A DNA stretch of 64,000 bases from JASHPR01 sp963778075 (GCA_963778075.1 CAVZTJ010000009.1:62001-126000), one strand, 5' to 3'; positions 40,608-50,102 are shown, counted from the stretch's first letter. Program-made: numbers and translations. The notes: a model not told the origin generated them from the letters alone.

Positions 40608-41723
40608 ATGGCTACCTACATCACCCGGCTCGACCAGCCGGGCAGCGGGCCGCGCATCGCGGTCAAGGATGTCATCGACGTCGCGGGAGTGCCGACGACG
40701 GCAGGCTGCAAGGCGGTCGCCGCGATCGCTGAGCCCGCTGAACGCGACGCGGCGTGCATGGCCGGGGCGCGGGCGGCCGATGCGGCGATTGTCGGCAAGG
40801 CCAACTTGCATGAGCTCGCGTTCGGTGCCTCCGGCGTCAACCAGTGGTTCGGCACCCCGGTCAACCCGCTCGATCCGGCGCTGCTGCCGGGCGGGTCGTC
40901 GAGCGGGTCGGCGGTGGCGGTGGCCGAGGGGTCGGCGGACATCGGCTATGGCACCGACACCGGCTGCTCGGTCCGGGTCCCCGCGGCGTTCTGCGGGGTG
41001 GCGGCCCTGAAGACCACGTTCGGCCGGATCAGCGTCGACGGCGTGTGGCCGCTGGCACCGAGCCTGGACACCGTCGGCCCGATTGCCGCCGACGTGGCAG
41101 GCCTGACGGCCAGCCTGGCGCTGCTGGAACCCGGCTTCGCCGTTACCCAAGGCCCGGCAGCCCGCGTTGGCCGGCTGCGCCCGCCGTCCGACGAGCTTGA
41201 CCCTCGCATCGACGCCGCCGTCGATGCCGCGCTCCTGGCGAGCGGCCTGGAGACCGTCGAGCTTGACGCGGTGGACTGGGCGGAGGCGCTGGCGCAGACC
41301 TACGTGCTGACCGCGTGCGAGGCCGCAGCGCTGCACGCGCCGCTGCTGGCCGCGCGCGACGGCATCAGCGACCCGGTCCGCGCACTGCTGGAAGGCGGCG
41401 TGGGCATGACTGCTGACCAGCAGAAGGCCGCCCGCGCCTACCAGCTCGGCTGGAAAGAAGTGCTGGCCCAGATCCTGGGTCAGGTAGACGTGATCGCGCT
41501 GCCGACCGTGCCGATCTTTGCGCCGCCACTCGCCGAGGCGGAGCAGCACGACTTCCCGCATTTCGCCGCGCCGGTCAACCTGGCCGGCCTGCCCGCCCTG
41601 GCTCTGCCGGTGCCGAGCGCGCACCGGCTGCCGGCCAGTCTCCAGCTGATCGGGCCCGCCAACGGCGAGGAGTTGCTGCTCGCCACAGGCGCGCTGGTCG
41701 AATCGGCCGTCGGCCTGTATTAG
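40608..41723 (+). CDS. Amidase signature family protein
   Basis: The 371-aa enzyme has the Ser-cisSer-Lys triad: Lys20 (IAVKDVIDVAG), the GGSSSGSAVAVA strand (97-99) and Ser121 in TDTGCSVRVPAAFCG. The usual GGS before the nucleophile is GCS. At 371 aa it lacks the extra C-terminal domain of allophanate hydrolases and is shorter than GatA. ATG 40608 begins at the conserved region. The substrate amide is unknown. Confidence 0.87.
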   Translation: MATYITRLDQPGSGPRIAVKDVIDVAGVPTTAGCKAVAAIAEPAERDAACMAGARAADAAIVGKANLHELAFGASGVNQWFGTPVNPLDPALLPGGSSSGSAVAVAEGSADIGYGTDTGCSVRVPAAFCGVAALKTTFGRISVDGVWPLAPSLDTVGPIAADVAGLTASLALLEPGFAVTQGPAARVGRLRPPSDELDPRIDAAVDAALLASGLETVELDAVDWAEALAQTYVLTACEAAALHAPLLAARDGISDPVRALLEGGVGMTADQQKAARAYQLGWKEVLAQILGQVDVIALPTVPIFAPPLAEAEQHDFPHFAAPVNLAGLPALALPVPSAHRLPASLQLIGPANGEELLLATGALVESAVGLY

Positions 41724-41734
41724 GTCGGCCTGTA

Positions 41735-42688
41735 TTAGAGGGTGCCGGGCTCGACGACCGCCTTGACGAAGTGCTCCGGCCTGGCCGAAGCGACCTCGAA
41801 GGCCTCGGCAATGTCCGCCAGCGGAAAGGTATGGGTCATGAGGCCGGCGACGTCCAGGATGCCGGCGTTGACCAGCCGCATTCCTGCTCGCATGCCCCGC
41901 ATGATCGTGTCGATATCCCGGAAGTGGGCGTTCACGATGTGGAACGCCATCCAGTTCCAGCGGCCGAGCGAGATCTCCCGCGTGCCACCCTGGTGATACG
42001 CGACGACGCAGACCTTGCCGCTCATCCTGGTGACCTCGCCCGCCGCCCGCAGACCCTCGCTGACGCCGGTGATCTCGTAGCTGAGGTCCGCCCCGATGCC
42101 GTCGGTGACCTCGCCGACGGCATCGGCCAGCGACTCCGTGGCGGTGTTGACGACCCGGGTCGCGCCCAGCTTGCCCGCCCGGTCCAGCGCGTCGTTCCTC
42201 AGGTCGGCCACGGTGACCGTGCGAGGACCCTTGAGCCCGGTCACCATCTGGACGAGGGCACCCATGAATCCAGCGCCAATGATCACTACGTCGTCGGCGA
42301 GCGCCGGGGCGGCCAGTTCCACGGCGTTGACGACGCAGGCCAGCGGCTCGGCGACCGCCGGGTACATCACGTGCGAGGCCACCGGCACGCAGAAGCGCTC
42401 CTCGACGACGGCCTGCTCGGCGAACCCGCCACCGGGGACCCAGGCGGCGACTCGCTGCCCTGGCGTGAGGCCCGACACCCCTGACCCGGTCTCCTCGATC
42501 ACCCCGGCAACCTCGTGCCCGATCCGCGTGGGCAGCCCGGCCGGATCGCGGCCCGTCCAGAGGTCGAGCTCAGAGGTGCAGACCCCGCATTGCAGGATGC
42601 GCAGCCTCGCCTGGCCCTGGCCGACCGGCGGGAGATCGGCGTCGACGAGTTCGATCGTGCGCGGGGCGGTCAGGACGGCAGCCTTCAC
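41735..42688 (-). CDS. Zinc-dependent medium-chain alcohol/polyol dehydrogenase
   Basis: The 317-aa MDR has the catalytic zinc site CGVCTSE and GHEVAGVIEETGSGVSGLTPGQRV, AEPLACVVNAVELA, and a Rossmann IGAGFMGALVQ. The four-Cys structural zinc lobe is missing, as in the short sorbitol-dehydrogenase-like group. GTG 42688 follows AGGAGG. It is the last gene of the sugar transport operon and probably oxidises the imported polyol or sugar. Its stop is 11 bases from the convergent amidase stop. Confidence 0.88.
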   Translation of the reverse strand: MKAAVLTAPRTIELVDADLPPVGQGQARLRILQCGVCTSELDLWTGRDPAGLPTRIGHEVAGVIEETGSGVSGLTPGQRVAAWVPGGGFAEQAVVEERFCVPVASHVMYPAVAEPLACVVNAVELAAPALADDVVIIGAGFMGALVQMVTGLKGPRTVTVADLRNDALDRAGKLGATRVVNTATESLADAVGEVTDGIGADLSYEITGVSEGLRAAGEVTRMSGKVCVVAYHQGGTREISLGRWNWMAFHIVNAHFRDIDTIMRGMRAGMRLVNAGILDVAGLMTHTFPLADIAEAFEVASARPEHFVKAVVEPGTL

Positions 42689-42734
42689 GATCAGCCTCCT
42701 AGTTTCTGTGGCCCGGCGGCGGCGGTGGTGACCG

Positions 42735-43607
42735 TCACCGCAGGGCACCTGTGGTGAGTCCGGATACGATCCGGCGCTGCGCGAACAGCACGAGAACGAA
42801 GATCGGCAGCGCGGTGAGCAGCACGCCCGCATCGGTGAGGTTGTAGAAGACCTGGTACTTGGTCTGCGAGAGCATGACGATCGACAGCGGGGCGGTAAAC
42901 CGGTTCGCGGTCTGCAGGAACGCGAGCGAGAACGCGAAGTCGTTCCAGACCAGGAGGAACGAGAAGATCGCCGCGGTGACCAGAGCCGGGGCGGCCAGCG
43001 GCACGATGATCCGCCACACGGCACCGAGCCGGCTCGCCCCGTCGACCAGGGCGGCCTCCTCGATCTCCATCGGTATCTGCCCGAACAGGCTGGCCAGCAG
43101 CCAGGTCGTGAGCGGCACCGTGTAGATGAGGTCGGCGATGCTCAGACCCAGGTACGTGTTGAGCAGGCCGATGTGGCTCATCACCTCGAACAGCGGGCCC
43201 ATCATCGCGGTGAGCGGGAAGAACCCGGCGAGGATGACGAAGCCGAGGACCAGGCCACGGCCCCTGATCGGGAGCCGCGAGAGCGCGTAGCCGGCGAGCG
43301 CACCGAGGACGAGCGTGATCACGGTCGTGATCGCGGCCACGATGAAGCTGCTGAGGATCGAGCGCGAGAACGAGTCCCTGATCAGCACCGTGTAGTAGTT
43401 GCCGAGCGTCGGATGGGACGGCCACAGCGTGGGGAGGTTCCTGGAGAACTCCGGGCTCGGCTCCAGGGACTGGGACAGCACCCAGAAGAACGGAACCAGG
43501 AAGATCAGCGTGATGACCGCGAGCGTGAGGGCCGCCCATCTGTGCCGCCACCGCCGGGCCGTCGGCCGCGCGGCCCGCTGCTTCCCGAAGGCAGAGATCC
43601 CGGTCAT
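42735..43607 (-). CDS. Carbohydrate ABC transporter permease, MalG type
   Basis: The 290-aa product has six membrane helices and the EAA loop EEAALVDGASRLGAVWRIIVPLAAPAL, which docks the ATPase. It starts with an Arg-rich cytosolic leader and a TLIFLVPFFWVLSQSLEP first helix typical of CUT1 MalG-like permeases. ATG 43607 overlaps the stop of the partner permease (ATGA). It forms the pore with the MalF-type protein. Confidence 0.93.
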   Translation of the reverse strand: MTGISAFGKQRAARPTARRWRHRWAALTLAVITLIFLVPFFWVLSQSLEPSPEFSRNLPTLWPSHPTLGNYYTVLIRDSFSRSILSSFIVAAITTVITLVLGALAGYALSRLPIRGRGLVLGFVILAGFFPLTAMMGPLFEVMSHIGLLNTYLGLSIADLIYTVPLTTWLLASLFGQIPMEIEEAALVDGASRLGAVWRIIVPLAAPALVTAAIFSFLLVWNDFAFSLAFLQTANRFTAPLSIVMLSQTKYQVFYNLTDAGVLLTALPIFVLVLFAQRRIVSGLTTGALR

Positions 43608-44548
43608 GCCTTCGGCCTCAGGATCAGCCGGTAGGCCGCCGCGACGATCAGCGCGATGACCACCATCACCACCGAGATCGCGCCGCCGAGGCCGAAGTTG
43701 CCGTTGACCAGAAACGAGTTCCAGTCCACGTAGGCCAGCGTGCTCGTGGAGGTCCCCGGCCCTGACCCGGTGAGCGCGTAGATAATGTCGAAGATCATCA
43801 GCGCGGACAGGGTGCGGAACACGAGCACGACGAGCAGCGCCGGGCGCAGCAGCGGCAGCGTGATGCGCCAGAACGTTCGCCACGCGCCGGCCCCGTCGAC
43901 GGTGGCGGCCTCGTACAGCTCGCGGGGGATCCCCTGCAGCCCGGCGAGCAGGATGATCGCGGCAAACGGGACCACCTGCCAGGTGTCCGCGAACAGGATC
44001 GCCACCCAGGACAGCAGCGAGCTTGTGTTCAGCCAGGTGGTGTGGGCAACGGGCAGGTGCAGCAGGGACAGGACGTAGTCGACGCCGCCGGTCTGCGGGT
44101 CGAGCATCGTCTTCCACACGGTGGCCGAGATCACCGTGGGCACGGCCCACGGCAGCAGCAGCAGCGACCGCGCCACGCCCCGGCCGCGGATGGGCCGGTT
44201 GAGCAGCAGCGCTATACCGAGGCCGAGACCGACCTCGATCGGCACCGACACCGCCGTGTAGCCGATCGTGTGCTCGATCGCGGGGCCAAGGCCGGTCTGC
44301 GTCGAGAACACCTGCTGGTAGTTCTGCAGGCCGACGAAGCGGTGGCTGCTCGGGTTGAGCAGGTTGAAGTAGTGAAACGAGTTCCAGATGTTGTAGACGA
44401 GCGGGAACCCGGTGATGGCCAGGAGCACCAGCACCGCCGGGCTGACCAGCACGTAGCCGAGCCGCTTTGCTGATCCGCTGCGGCGCCTCCACCGGGGGGG
44501 CGGAGTGCTCGGCGTTACGCGCCGGATGGCGGTGCTGGTGCTCGTCAT
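43604..44548 (-). CDS. Carbohydrate ABC transporter permease, MalF type
   Basis: The 314-aa product has six helices, FVGLQNYQQVF after the first helix, RGRGVARSLLLLPWAVPTVISATVWK and the EAA loop ELYEAATVDGAGAWRTFWRITLPLLRPAL. ATG 44548 sits after AGAGGG; GTG 44563 would add five residues. It is coupled to MalG and lies 33 bases after the binding-protein gene. Confidence 0.93.
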   Translation of the reverse strand: MTSTSTAIRRVTPSTPPPRWRRRSGSAKRLGYVLVSPAVLVLLAITGFPLVYNIWNSFHYFNLLNPSSHRFVGLQNYQQVFSTQTGLGPAIEHTIGYTAVSVPIEVGLGLGIALLLNRPIRGRGVARSLLLLPWAVPTVISATVWKTMLDPQTGGVDYVLSLLHLPVAHTTWLNTSSLLSWVAILFADTWQVVPFAAIILLAGLQGIPRELYEAATVDGAGAWRTFWRITLPLLRPALLVVLVFRTLSALMIFDIIYALTGSGPGTSTSTLAYVDWNSFLVNGNFGLGGAISVVMVVIALIVAAAYRLILRPKA

Positions 44549-44581
44549 CGGCCCTCTAGTCACGGCATCTGCGGGTGGCGG

Positions 44582-45874
44582 TCATTTCGATAGCGAGGCG
44601 AGCTCGGCAGAGGTCTGGCTGAGCGCCTGCGCCGGGGCTGTCTGGTTGGCGAGCACACTGGACAGCATGTTCTGTACGTCGGTCGAGATCTGCAGGTAGT
44701 CGGGGCTGACCAGGCGCGGCACGCCCGCCTTGAACACATTCAGGTCCGCCCGGAAGTAGGGAGCCTTGCTGAACAGGGCCGAGGTGTAGGCCGCCGCGAC
44801 CGACGGCGGGTCTCCCGAGGTCACCGCCCGGTTGATCTGCTGGCCCGGGTTGAGCAGCCACTTGACGAACGCGACGTCGGCCGCGCGGTGTGCGCTCTTG
44901 GCGTTGATCACGAGCGCGTCACTGGCCACGGTCGCTACCCCGGCTCCGCTTTCGCTCGGGAACGGGACGAAACCGGTCTTGTCGACGACGGCCGAGCCCT
45001 TCGCGTTGACGAGGGACTGCAGGTACGGCCAGTTGGTCGCGAACGCGGCCTGCCCGGAGACGAACGCGTCCTGCACGTTCTGCTCTGACCAGCCGGCGAC
45101 GGCCTGCGGCGTGACCTTGTACTGGTAGACGAGGCTGTGCAGGAACTCCAGCGCCTTGAGGTTGCCTGGCGTGTCGAAGTGCGCCGGGTTGAGCCCTCCG
45201 CCGAACGCGCCCATCAGATCGATGAACACGGTCACGAAGCCCTCGTACTTCATTCCCTCGAGCGCCAGTCCTTCGCGCAGGTGCGGATCGGCCTTGATGG
45301 CGTTCTCGGCATCGGTCACCAGTTCCTGCGGCGTCTTCGGAGGCTGCTTGACCAGGTCGGTCCGGTAGTACAGCCCTTCCGCGTTGAAGTACCACATGGC
45401 CGCGTAGAGCTTTCCCTCGTAGGTCCCCGATGCCCTTGCCTTCGGCAGCAGCACGCCGGGGCTGATGCCTGCCGAGCTCAGCGGCAGGATCCAGTTGGCC
45501 CGGGCGAACGAGGCGGGCCAGGCCGTGTCGGCGTCGACCACGTCCGGCACGGCGTCGCCCGCCTCGAAGTAGTGAACGACCTGCTGGTAGGCGTCGTTGC
45601 TGGTGGCCGCCAGCTGCTGCACCTTGACCGTGATGTTGGGATGCACCTTCTCGAACGCCTTGACCTCCGCGCCGGTCGCCTGGGCCTCGGCACCTAGGCC
45701 GGCGGTCGCGAAGACGATGGTCTGCTTGGTGCTCAGCGAGCTCTGGCTGCCGGACGAGCTCCCCGACGAGCCGCACGCCGAGAGCGCAACGGCGAGCAGC
45801 AGCGCGGCGGACACCGAAAGGGCACTCTTGGGTCTGTGTGCCCGGCTGAATACGTGACGTGGGCGAGGCCGCAT
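44582..45874 (-). CDS. Sugar-binding lipoprotein of the ABC importer
   Basis: The 430-aa product has a lipoprotein signal with lipobox LSAC (Cys about 34), a Ser-rich linker and a family 1 solute-binding fold (FEKVHPNITVKVQQLA...YFEAGDAVPDVVDADTAW...WYFNAEGLYYRTDL). It captures a sugar or polyol outside the membrane. ATG 45874 has AAGGAG seven bases ahead, preferred over the TTG at 45880. No ATPase gene is in the operon. Confidence 0.93.
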   Translation of the reverse strand: MRPRPRHVFSRAHRPKSALSVSAALLLAVALSACGSSGSSSGSQSSLSTKQTIVFATAGLGAEAQATGAEVKAFEKVHPNITVKVQQLAATSNDAYQQVVHYFEAGDAVPDVVDADTAWPASFARANWILPLSSAGISPGVLLPKARASGTYEGKLYAAMWYFNAEGLYYRTDLVKQPPKTPQELVTDAENAIKADPHLREGLALEGMKYEGFVTVFIDLMGAFGGGLNPAHFDTPGNLKALEFLHSLVYQYKVTPQAVAGWSEQNVQDAFVSGQAAFATNWPYLQSLVNAKGSAVVDKTGFVPFPSESGAGVATVASDALVINAKSAHRAADVAFVKWLLNPGQQINRAVTSGDPPSVAAAYTSALFSKAPYFRADLNVFKAGVPRLVSPDYLQISTDVQNMLSSVLANQTAPAQALSQTSAELASLSK

Positions 45875-45896
45875 GGTCAATCTCCTTTGCCTGCGA

Positions 45897-46848
45897 CTAA
45901 CCGGCTAACTCAGCGATGTCGATGGAAGAGGGCCTGATAAAGGGCCGGAGTGTGGAATGGGCGATGAGCAGGCCGTTGAGAAGGCGGTTCGTGTCCCCCG
46001 CCCACACCGGATCCTCGTGCTCCACGGAGACGACCCCGTCGAAGCCGACCTGGTAGAGAGTGTCAATGATCTTGGTCCAGTCGATGGACCCGAGGCCCGG
46101 GATGCGGTAGCGGTACCAGCCGGTGTCCCACGGGTCGGGGCGGTGAATGGCCAGGCCGAATATCCCGGTCTGGTTCCTGGCGGCCGCGTCGATCTCGACG
46201 TCCTTCGCCTGCACGTGGACGATCCGCTCTGGCCGCATCCGGATGGCCGCGACCGGATCGATGCCGAGCCAGACGAGGTGGGACGGGTCGTAGTTCAGGT
46301 AGAAGCCGAGGTCATACATCCAGTCCCAGAACTCGGGCGAATAACCCAGGTTGCCGGGGTAGCCGTCGGGATGCCATCCCTCCATGGGGCAGTTCTCCAC
46401 CATCAGGCGGACGCCCCGTTCGGCGGCGTAATCGATGAGCTGCGGCAGTTCCATCTCGGCGAGCTTGAGGTTGTCCGCGACCGAGCGGCCCGGGTCGCGG
46501 CCGATGAACGTCCCGACCAGGCCGCAGCCGAGCAGCTGCGCCGCGTCGACGGTCCGCCGCAGGTGAGCGTGGATCTCCTTCCTTGCGTCCTCGTCGGGGT
46601 GGAGGTTGTTCTCGTAATAAGCGAGCGCGGAAATCTCGAGTTGCTTGGCCGCGAAATCCTGGCTGACGGCCTCGGCCCCGGCGGCGGTCAGCGACGCCAC
46701 GTCGATGTGCGATGCCTCGCCCGGCCGGGACACGGGAGCCCGGCCAGGCCGCCACCTCGAGCGCCTCGAAGCCGTTGGCCGATGCCCAGTCGGTGATCCA
46801 GCCCAGCCCCTGGTCGGGGAGGCACGCGGTAAGGAATCCCAGTTTCAT
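45897..46848 (-). CDS. Sugar phosphate isomerase/epimerase (TIM barrel), frameshifted
   Basis: The first 37 codons from ATG 46848 read MKLGFLTACLPDQGLGWITD...FEALEVAAWPG. The rest of the barrel continues in another frame from about 46735 (RPGEASHIDVAS...MVENCPMEGWHPDGYPGNLG...YLNYDPSHLVWLGIDP...VHVQAKDVEI...VSVEHEDP). Removing one base at the CCC of 46739-46741 joins them as WPAPVSRPGEASHID. The domain is the AP-endonuclease-2/IolE-like family. Its ATG overlaps the Gfo/Idh stop, so translation is coupled. Either a real frameshift or an assembly error; a GTG at 46733 could restart a shorter product. Confidence 0.8.
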
Positions 46849-47975
46849 GGCGTCACCTTCACCCAGCTGCGCTGGCGCGCAGACGCGAGAACGGCATCGG
46901 TCAGCTGCGCGACGCGGAGGCCGTCGTCAAAGGACGGGTAGCTGCCAGGCCCGCCGTCCGCGATCGCCGTATACGCATCGCTCAGCAGGGCGGCGAAGCA
47001 GTCGACGAAGCCCTGCGCGTGCCCGGGAGGCAGGAAGCTCAGCCGCTGGGACTGCGCCGCGAGGGTGGCGCTGTCGCGCGTCATGTCCTCGCTGGCGCCG
47101 CGGCGGCCTAGCCACAGCGCTTCCGGCCGCTCCTCGTTGAAGACGGCGCTGGCCTGCGCACCATCGACCTCGATCCACAGGCGGTTCTTGCGGCCGGGCG
47201 ACACCTGGCTCACGCTGAGCGTTCCTGCCGCACCGTCGGTGGTCCGGAACAGCAGGCAGGCAACGTCCTCGGTGGCGACCGGCTGCAACTGCTGCGCCGA
47301 GAACTCCGGCCTCGATTCGAACGTGCCGCTCCCCGCAGCGGCCCGGCGGGCGACGACGGTCTCGGTGAGCGCCACCAGCTCGGCGATCCGCTGGCCGGTG
47401 ATCCACTCGGCCAGGTCGCACCAGTGCGAGCCGATGTCCGCGAAGGCCCGGGAGTCGCCGCCGAGAGCGGCGTCCACGCGCCAGCCTCCCTCGCCCGGCG
47501 AGAGCTGCCAGTCCTGCAGGTAAGAGCCGTGGATCAGGTGAATCCGGCCCAGCGATCCGGCCAGGGCCCTGGCTCGTGCCTCCGCGGTCATCGCGTGATA
47601 CCGGTACGCGAACGGCACCACGGCGACCCGGCCGGATTCCCTGGCCAGCCGCGCCAGCGCGGACGCTTCCGCCAGGGAGACGCCCAGCGGCTTCTCGCAC
47701 ACGACGTGCCTGCCCGCGGCGAAAGCGAGCTCGACCAGGCCCCGGTGCAGGTAGTTCGGCGTGCACACGTGAATGACGTCGGCGTCGCCTTGCTCGATCA
47801 GCGTGGCCGCGTCCGGGTAGGTGCGCTCGACGCCGAGCTCGCGGGCGGCGGCCGCGGATCGCTCAGGGGTGGAAGCGACTACGCCGACCACCGGGATCCC
47901 CAGCAGCCTCAGGGCCCTGGCATGCACCTGACCGGCGAAACCAGTTCCGATGATCGCTGCCCGTAGTTTCTGCAA
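46845..47975 (-). CDS. Gfo/Idh/MocA-family NAD(P)-dependent dehydrogenase
   Basis: The 376-aa product has an N-terminal Rossmann domain (AAIIGTGFAGQVHARAL), VIHVCTPNYLH, the CEKPLGVSLAEA motif with catalytic Lys, and the C-terminal sheet domain with FADIGSHWCDLAEW. Family members oxidise inositols, glucose-type sugars or polyols. TTG 47975 follows GGAGG. It is the first gene of the sugar operon, divergent from the ROK regulator. Confidence 0.92.
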   Translation of the reverse strand: MQKLRAAIIGTGFAGQVHARALRLLGIPVVGVVASTPERSAAAARELGVERTYPDAATLIEQGDADVIHVCTPNYLHRGLVELAFAAGRHVVCEKPLGVSLAEASALARLARESGRVAVVPFAYRYHAMTAEARARALAGSLGRIHLIHGSYLQDWQLSPGEGGWRVDAALGGDSRAFADIGSHWCDLAEWITGQRIAELVALTETVVARRAAAGSGTFESRPEFSAQQLQPVATEDVACLLFRTTDGAAGTLSVSQVSPGRKNRLWIEVDGAQASAVFNEERPEALWLGRRGASEDMTRDSATLAAQSQRLSFLPPGHAQGFVDCFAALLSDAYTAIADGGPGSYPSFDDGLRVAQLTDAVLASARQRSWVKVTP

Positions 47976-48028
47976 GGTTCCTCCATCGACCGAACATTGC
48001 AGTAGAAAAAATTATGCTTCATGATTTC

Positions 48029-48065
48029 GTATGTCAATAGAACATACTTAGTTCGATAATGAACT
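48029..48065. promoter_or_regulatory. Inverted repeats in Gfo/ROK divergent promoter
   Basis: GTATGT-N7-ACATAC (48029-48047) and AGTTC-N6-GAACT (48050-48065, overlapping the ROK start) lie in an AT-rich 83-base gap between the divergent genes. They are candidate ROK binding sites for autoregulation. Confidence 0.45.
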
Positions 48066-49309
48066 TAGAGGGTGCTATCGTCCATCTCGTGACAGTCGAC
48101 GCAGCAGGCGATCACACGGGCCGGCCCTCCCGGGCCGCCTACGGGCTCGGGCATCTGGTCTCGCTGGTCGCCGAGGGCAAGGCGGCCACCCGCGCCGATC
48201 TATCGCGGCTCACCGGCCTGGCCCGCTCGACGGTCTCACAGCGAGTCGAACTTCTGGTCCGCAACGATGTCCTCCGCGACATCGGTGATGGCCCCTCCAC
48301 CGGCGGCAGGCGTCCTACCCTGCTGAAGCTCGCGCCGAGCGTTGGCGTGGTGCTGGCCGCCGACATCGGCGCGACCCATTGCAGGCTGGCGATCGCGGAT
48401 CTGACCGGCCACATTGCCGCCGACGTCGATGCCAGGCTCGACGTTGCCAGCGGGCCGCATGCGGTCCTTGGCTGGGTCATCGAAGGCTTCAGGCACCTGC
48501 TCAGCGGTGCCGGCTGCGATGCCGGCGCGGTCCGGGCCGTTGGAATCGGCGTCCCGGGGCCGGTTGAGTTCGCGACGGGCACAGTCGTGCAGCCCCCGAT
48601 CATGCCCGGGTGGGACGGACTCGTCATGCCAGACTGGTTCGCCGACCACTTCGACGCGCCTGTTCTGGTCGACAACGACGTGAACATCATGGCGCTCGGC
48701 GAGTACTCGGGGCGCGGGCTGGCCGCCACCGACCTGCTGTTCGTCAAGGTAAGCACCGGCATCGGCTGCGGCATCATCAGCGACGGCAGGCTGCACCGCG
48801 GCGCCGACGGGGCGGCCGGAGACATCGGCCACGTCCGGGTGACCGACGGAGACGACACGGTATGCACCTGCGGGAACACCGGCTGCCTGGAGGCGGTGGC
48901 GTCGGGCGCTGCCGTCGCCCGGCGGCTTGCGCGCGACGGCCTCGACGCGCGGACCGCTCGTGACGTCGTGGAGCTCGCCCAGGCGGGCGACCCGCGTGCG
49001 GCCCGCAGCGTGCGCCTGGCCGGCGAGCGAATCGGAGAGGTCGTCGCGGCCCTGGTGAACTTCTACAACCCGTCAACAATCGTGATCGGCGGCGCCCTGT
49101 CCGAGCTTCGCGATGACCTGCTCGCCGGAATCCGGGGCGTTGTCTATCACCGCGCGCTTCCGCTCGCCACCCGGCACCTGACGATCGAGACGACGAAGCT
49201 TGGCCGGCGTGCGGGCGTTCTCGGCGCGAGCGTACTCGCCGCCAGCCATGCGCTGTCACCAGCGGGAATGGCGGGCCTGCTGCGCGCTCACGGTCTGGCT
49301 GACAGCTGA
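48059..49309 (+). CDS. ROK-family transcriptional regulator
   Basis: The 416-aa NagC/XylR-type repressor has an N-terminal winged helix (ATRADLSRLTGLARSTVSQRVELLVRNDVL) and a sugar-kinase-like domain (AADIGATHCRLAIADL, GIGVPGPVE). The zinc-binding CTCGNTGCLE follows. ATG 48059 has no ribosome site and lies in the AT-rich promoter, so it may be leaderless; GTG 48089 is a later option. It most likely controls the divergent sugar-uptake operon in response to the imported sugar or its phosphate. Confidence 0.92.
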   Translation: MNLEGAIVHLVTVDAAGDHTGRPSRAAYGLGHLVSLVAEGKAATRADLSRLTGLARSTVSQRVELLVRNDVLRDIGDGPSTGGRRPTLLKLAPSVGVVLAADIGATHCRLAIADLTGHIAADVDARLDVASGPHAVLGWVIEGFRHLLSGAGCDAGAVRAVGIGVPGPVEFATGTVVQPPIMPGWDGLVMPDWFADHFDAPVLVDNDVNIMALGEYSGRGLAATDLLFVKVSTGIGCGIISDGRLHRGADGAAGDIGHVRVTDGDDTVCTCGNTGCLEAVASGAAVARRLARDGLDARTARDVVELAQAGDPRAARSVRLAGERIGEVVAALVNFYNPSTIVIGGALSELRDDLLAGIRGVVYHRALPLATRHLTIETTKLGRRAGVLGASVLAASHALSPAGMAGLLRAHGLADS

Positions 49310-49588
49310 GGACTCCCGCCGCGCAGGCCCTTGCATCCCCGCATCGGTGACGCGCGAGCTAGCCGAAAAGCCGCTCCGGCGGACCAGGGTGACGCTGTCC
49401 ATCACCGCCGGGCTGGCGATGCTGGTGATCCCGCCGCTGTTCTGGGTCGGGTCGATGGCCCGGACCAGGACGCTGGTCTCGCCGCCGGGGAACCGCGGCG
49501 GTCGTACCGCGCCTTCAGGTAGTCGTGCATCCTGCACCGTCATGTCTTTGACGAGCTTCTCCGGTATTTCACCGTATGGAGTTTCCAT
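49256..49588 (-). CDS. Possible small protein, unrecognised
   Basis: ATG 49588 opens METPYGEIPEKLVKDMTVQDARLPEGAVRPPRFPGGETS and the frame runs 110 codons, the last ones overlapping the ROK gene. The first 60 residues have coding-like composition, while the end is antisense to the ROK gene and looks artificial. It may be a fragment. I recognise no family, and no ribosome binding site is seen. The gap 49310-49658 holds nothing else. Confidence 0.3.
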   Translation of the reverse strand: METPYGEIPEKLVKDMTVQDARLPEGAVRPPRFPGGETSVLVRAIDPTQNSGGITSIASPAVMDSVTLVRRSGFSASSRVTDAGMQGPARRESSAVSQTVSAQQARHSRW

Positions 49589-49658
49589 GACACATGACCG
49601 TAAAGGCAGGAATGAACGGACGCTTGATCGGCAGCATCGGTCGGGCAAAGAGGCTGGG

Positions 49659-50102
49659 TCAGCCCAGGCGCTCGCGGACCTGCCGCTTGATCCGGCCCAG
49701 CATCGCCGCCATGCCGCGCAGCCGCAGCGGGCTCACTAGGTCCTGCAGCCCGAGCCGGCTCGGGAACTCCCCCGGCGTTTCCAGCACCTCCTCGGCGCCG
49801 AGCCCGTCGAGCGCGGCGTGCAGGATGCCGGCGAAACCGCGGGTGGTCGGCGCCTCCCGCGGCGCGTCAAAGAACAGGTGAACGACCCCGTCGGCGTCCA
49901 CCTCGACGGCCAGGAACAGCGGCGTCTGGCACTCCGGCACTTGCTCGAGCAGGTCGTGATGGTCCGCGTACCTCTCGGGCAGCGGCGGCAGTTCCTCGGA
50001 GAACTCCAGCAGCGTCTGCAGTCGCATCGAGTCCGGCGTCTCCGTGAACTCCTCGGCGATTTCCTGCAGCCGGGGAGGCAAGGTGCCGGCGTCTGCGGTC
50101 AC
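49659..50102 (-). CDS. sufE: SufE-family sulfur acceptor protein
   Basis: The 147-aa product matches SufE: LQEIAEEFTETPDSMRLQTLLEFSEELPPLPERY, ECQTPLFLAVEVD with the sulfur-accepting Cys58, and FFDAPREAPTTRGFAGIL. SufE takes persulfide sulfur from SufS and stimulates Fe-S assembly. GTG 50102 overlaps the sulfurtransferase stop (GTGA), so the two work as a pair, a common actinobacterial arrangement. Confidence 0.92.
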   Translation of the reverse strand: MTADAGTLPPRLQEIAEEFTETPDSMRLQTLLEFSEELPPLPERYADHHDLLEQVPECQTPLFLAVEVDADGVVHLFFDAPREAPTTRGFAGILHAALDGLGAEEVLETPGEFPSRLGLQDLVSPLRLRGMAAMLGRIKRQVRERLG

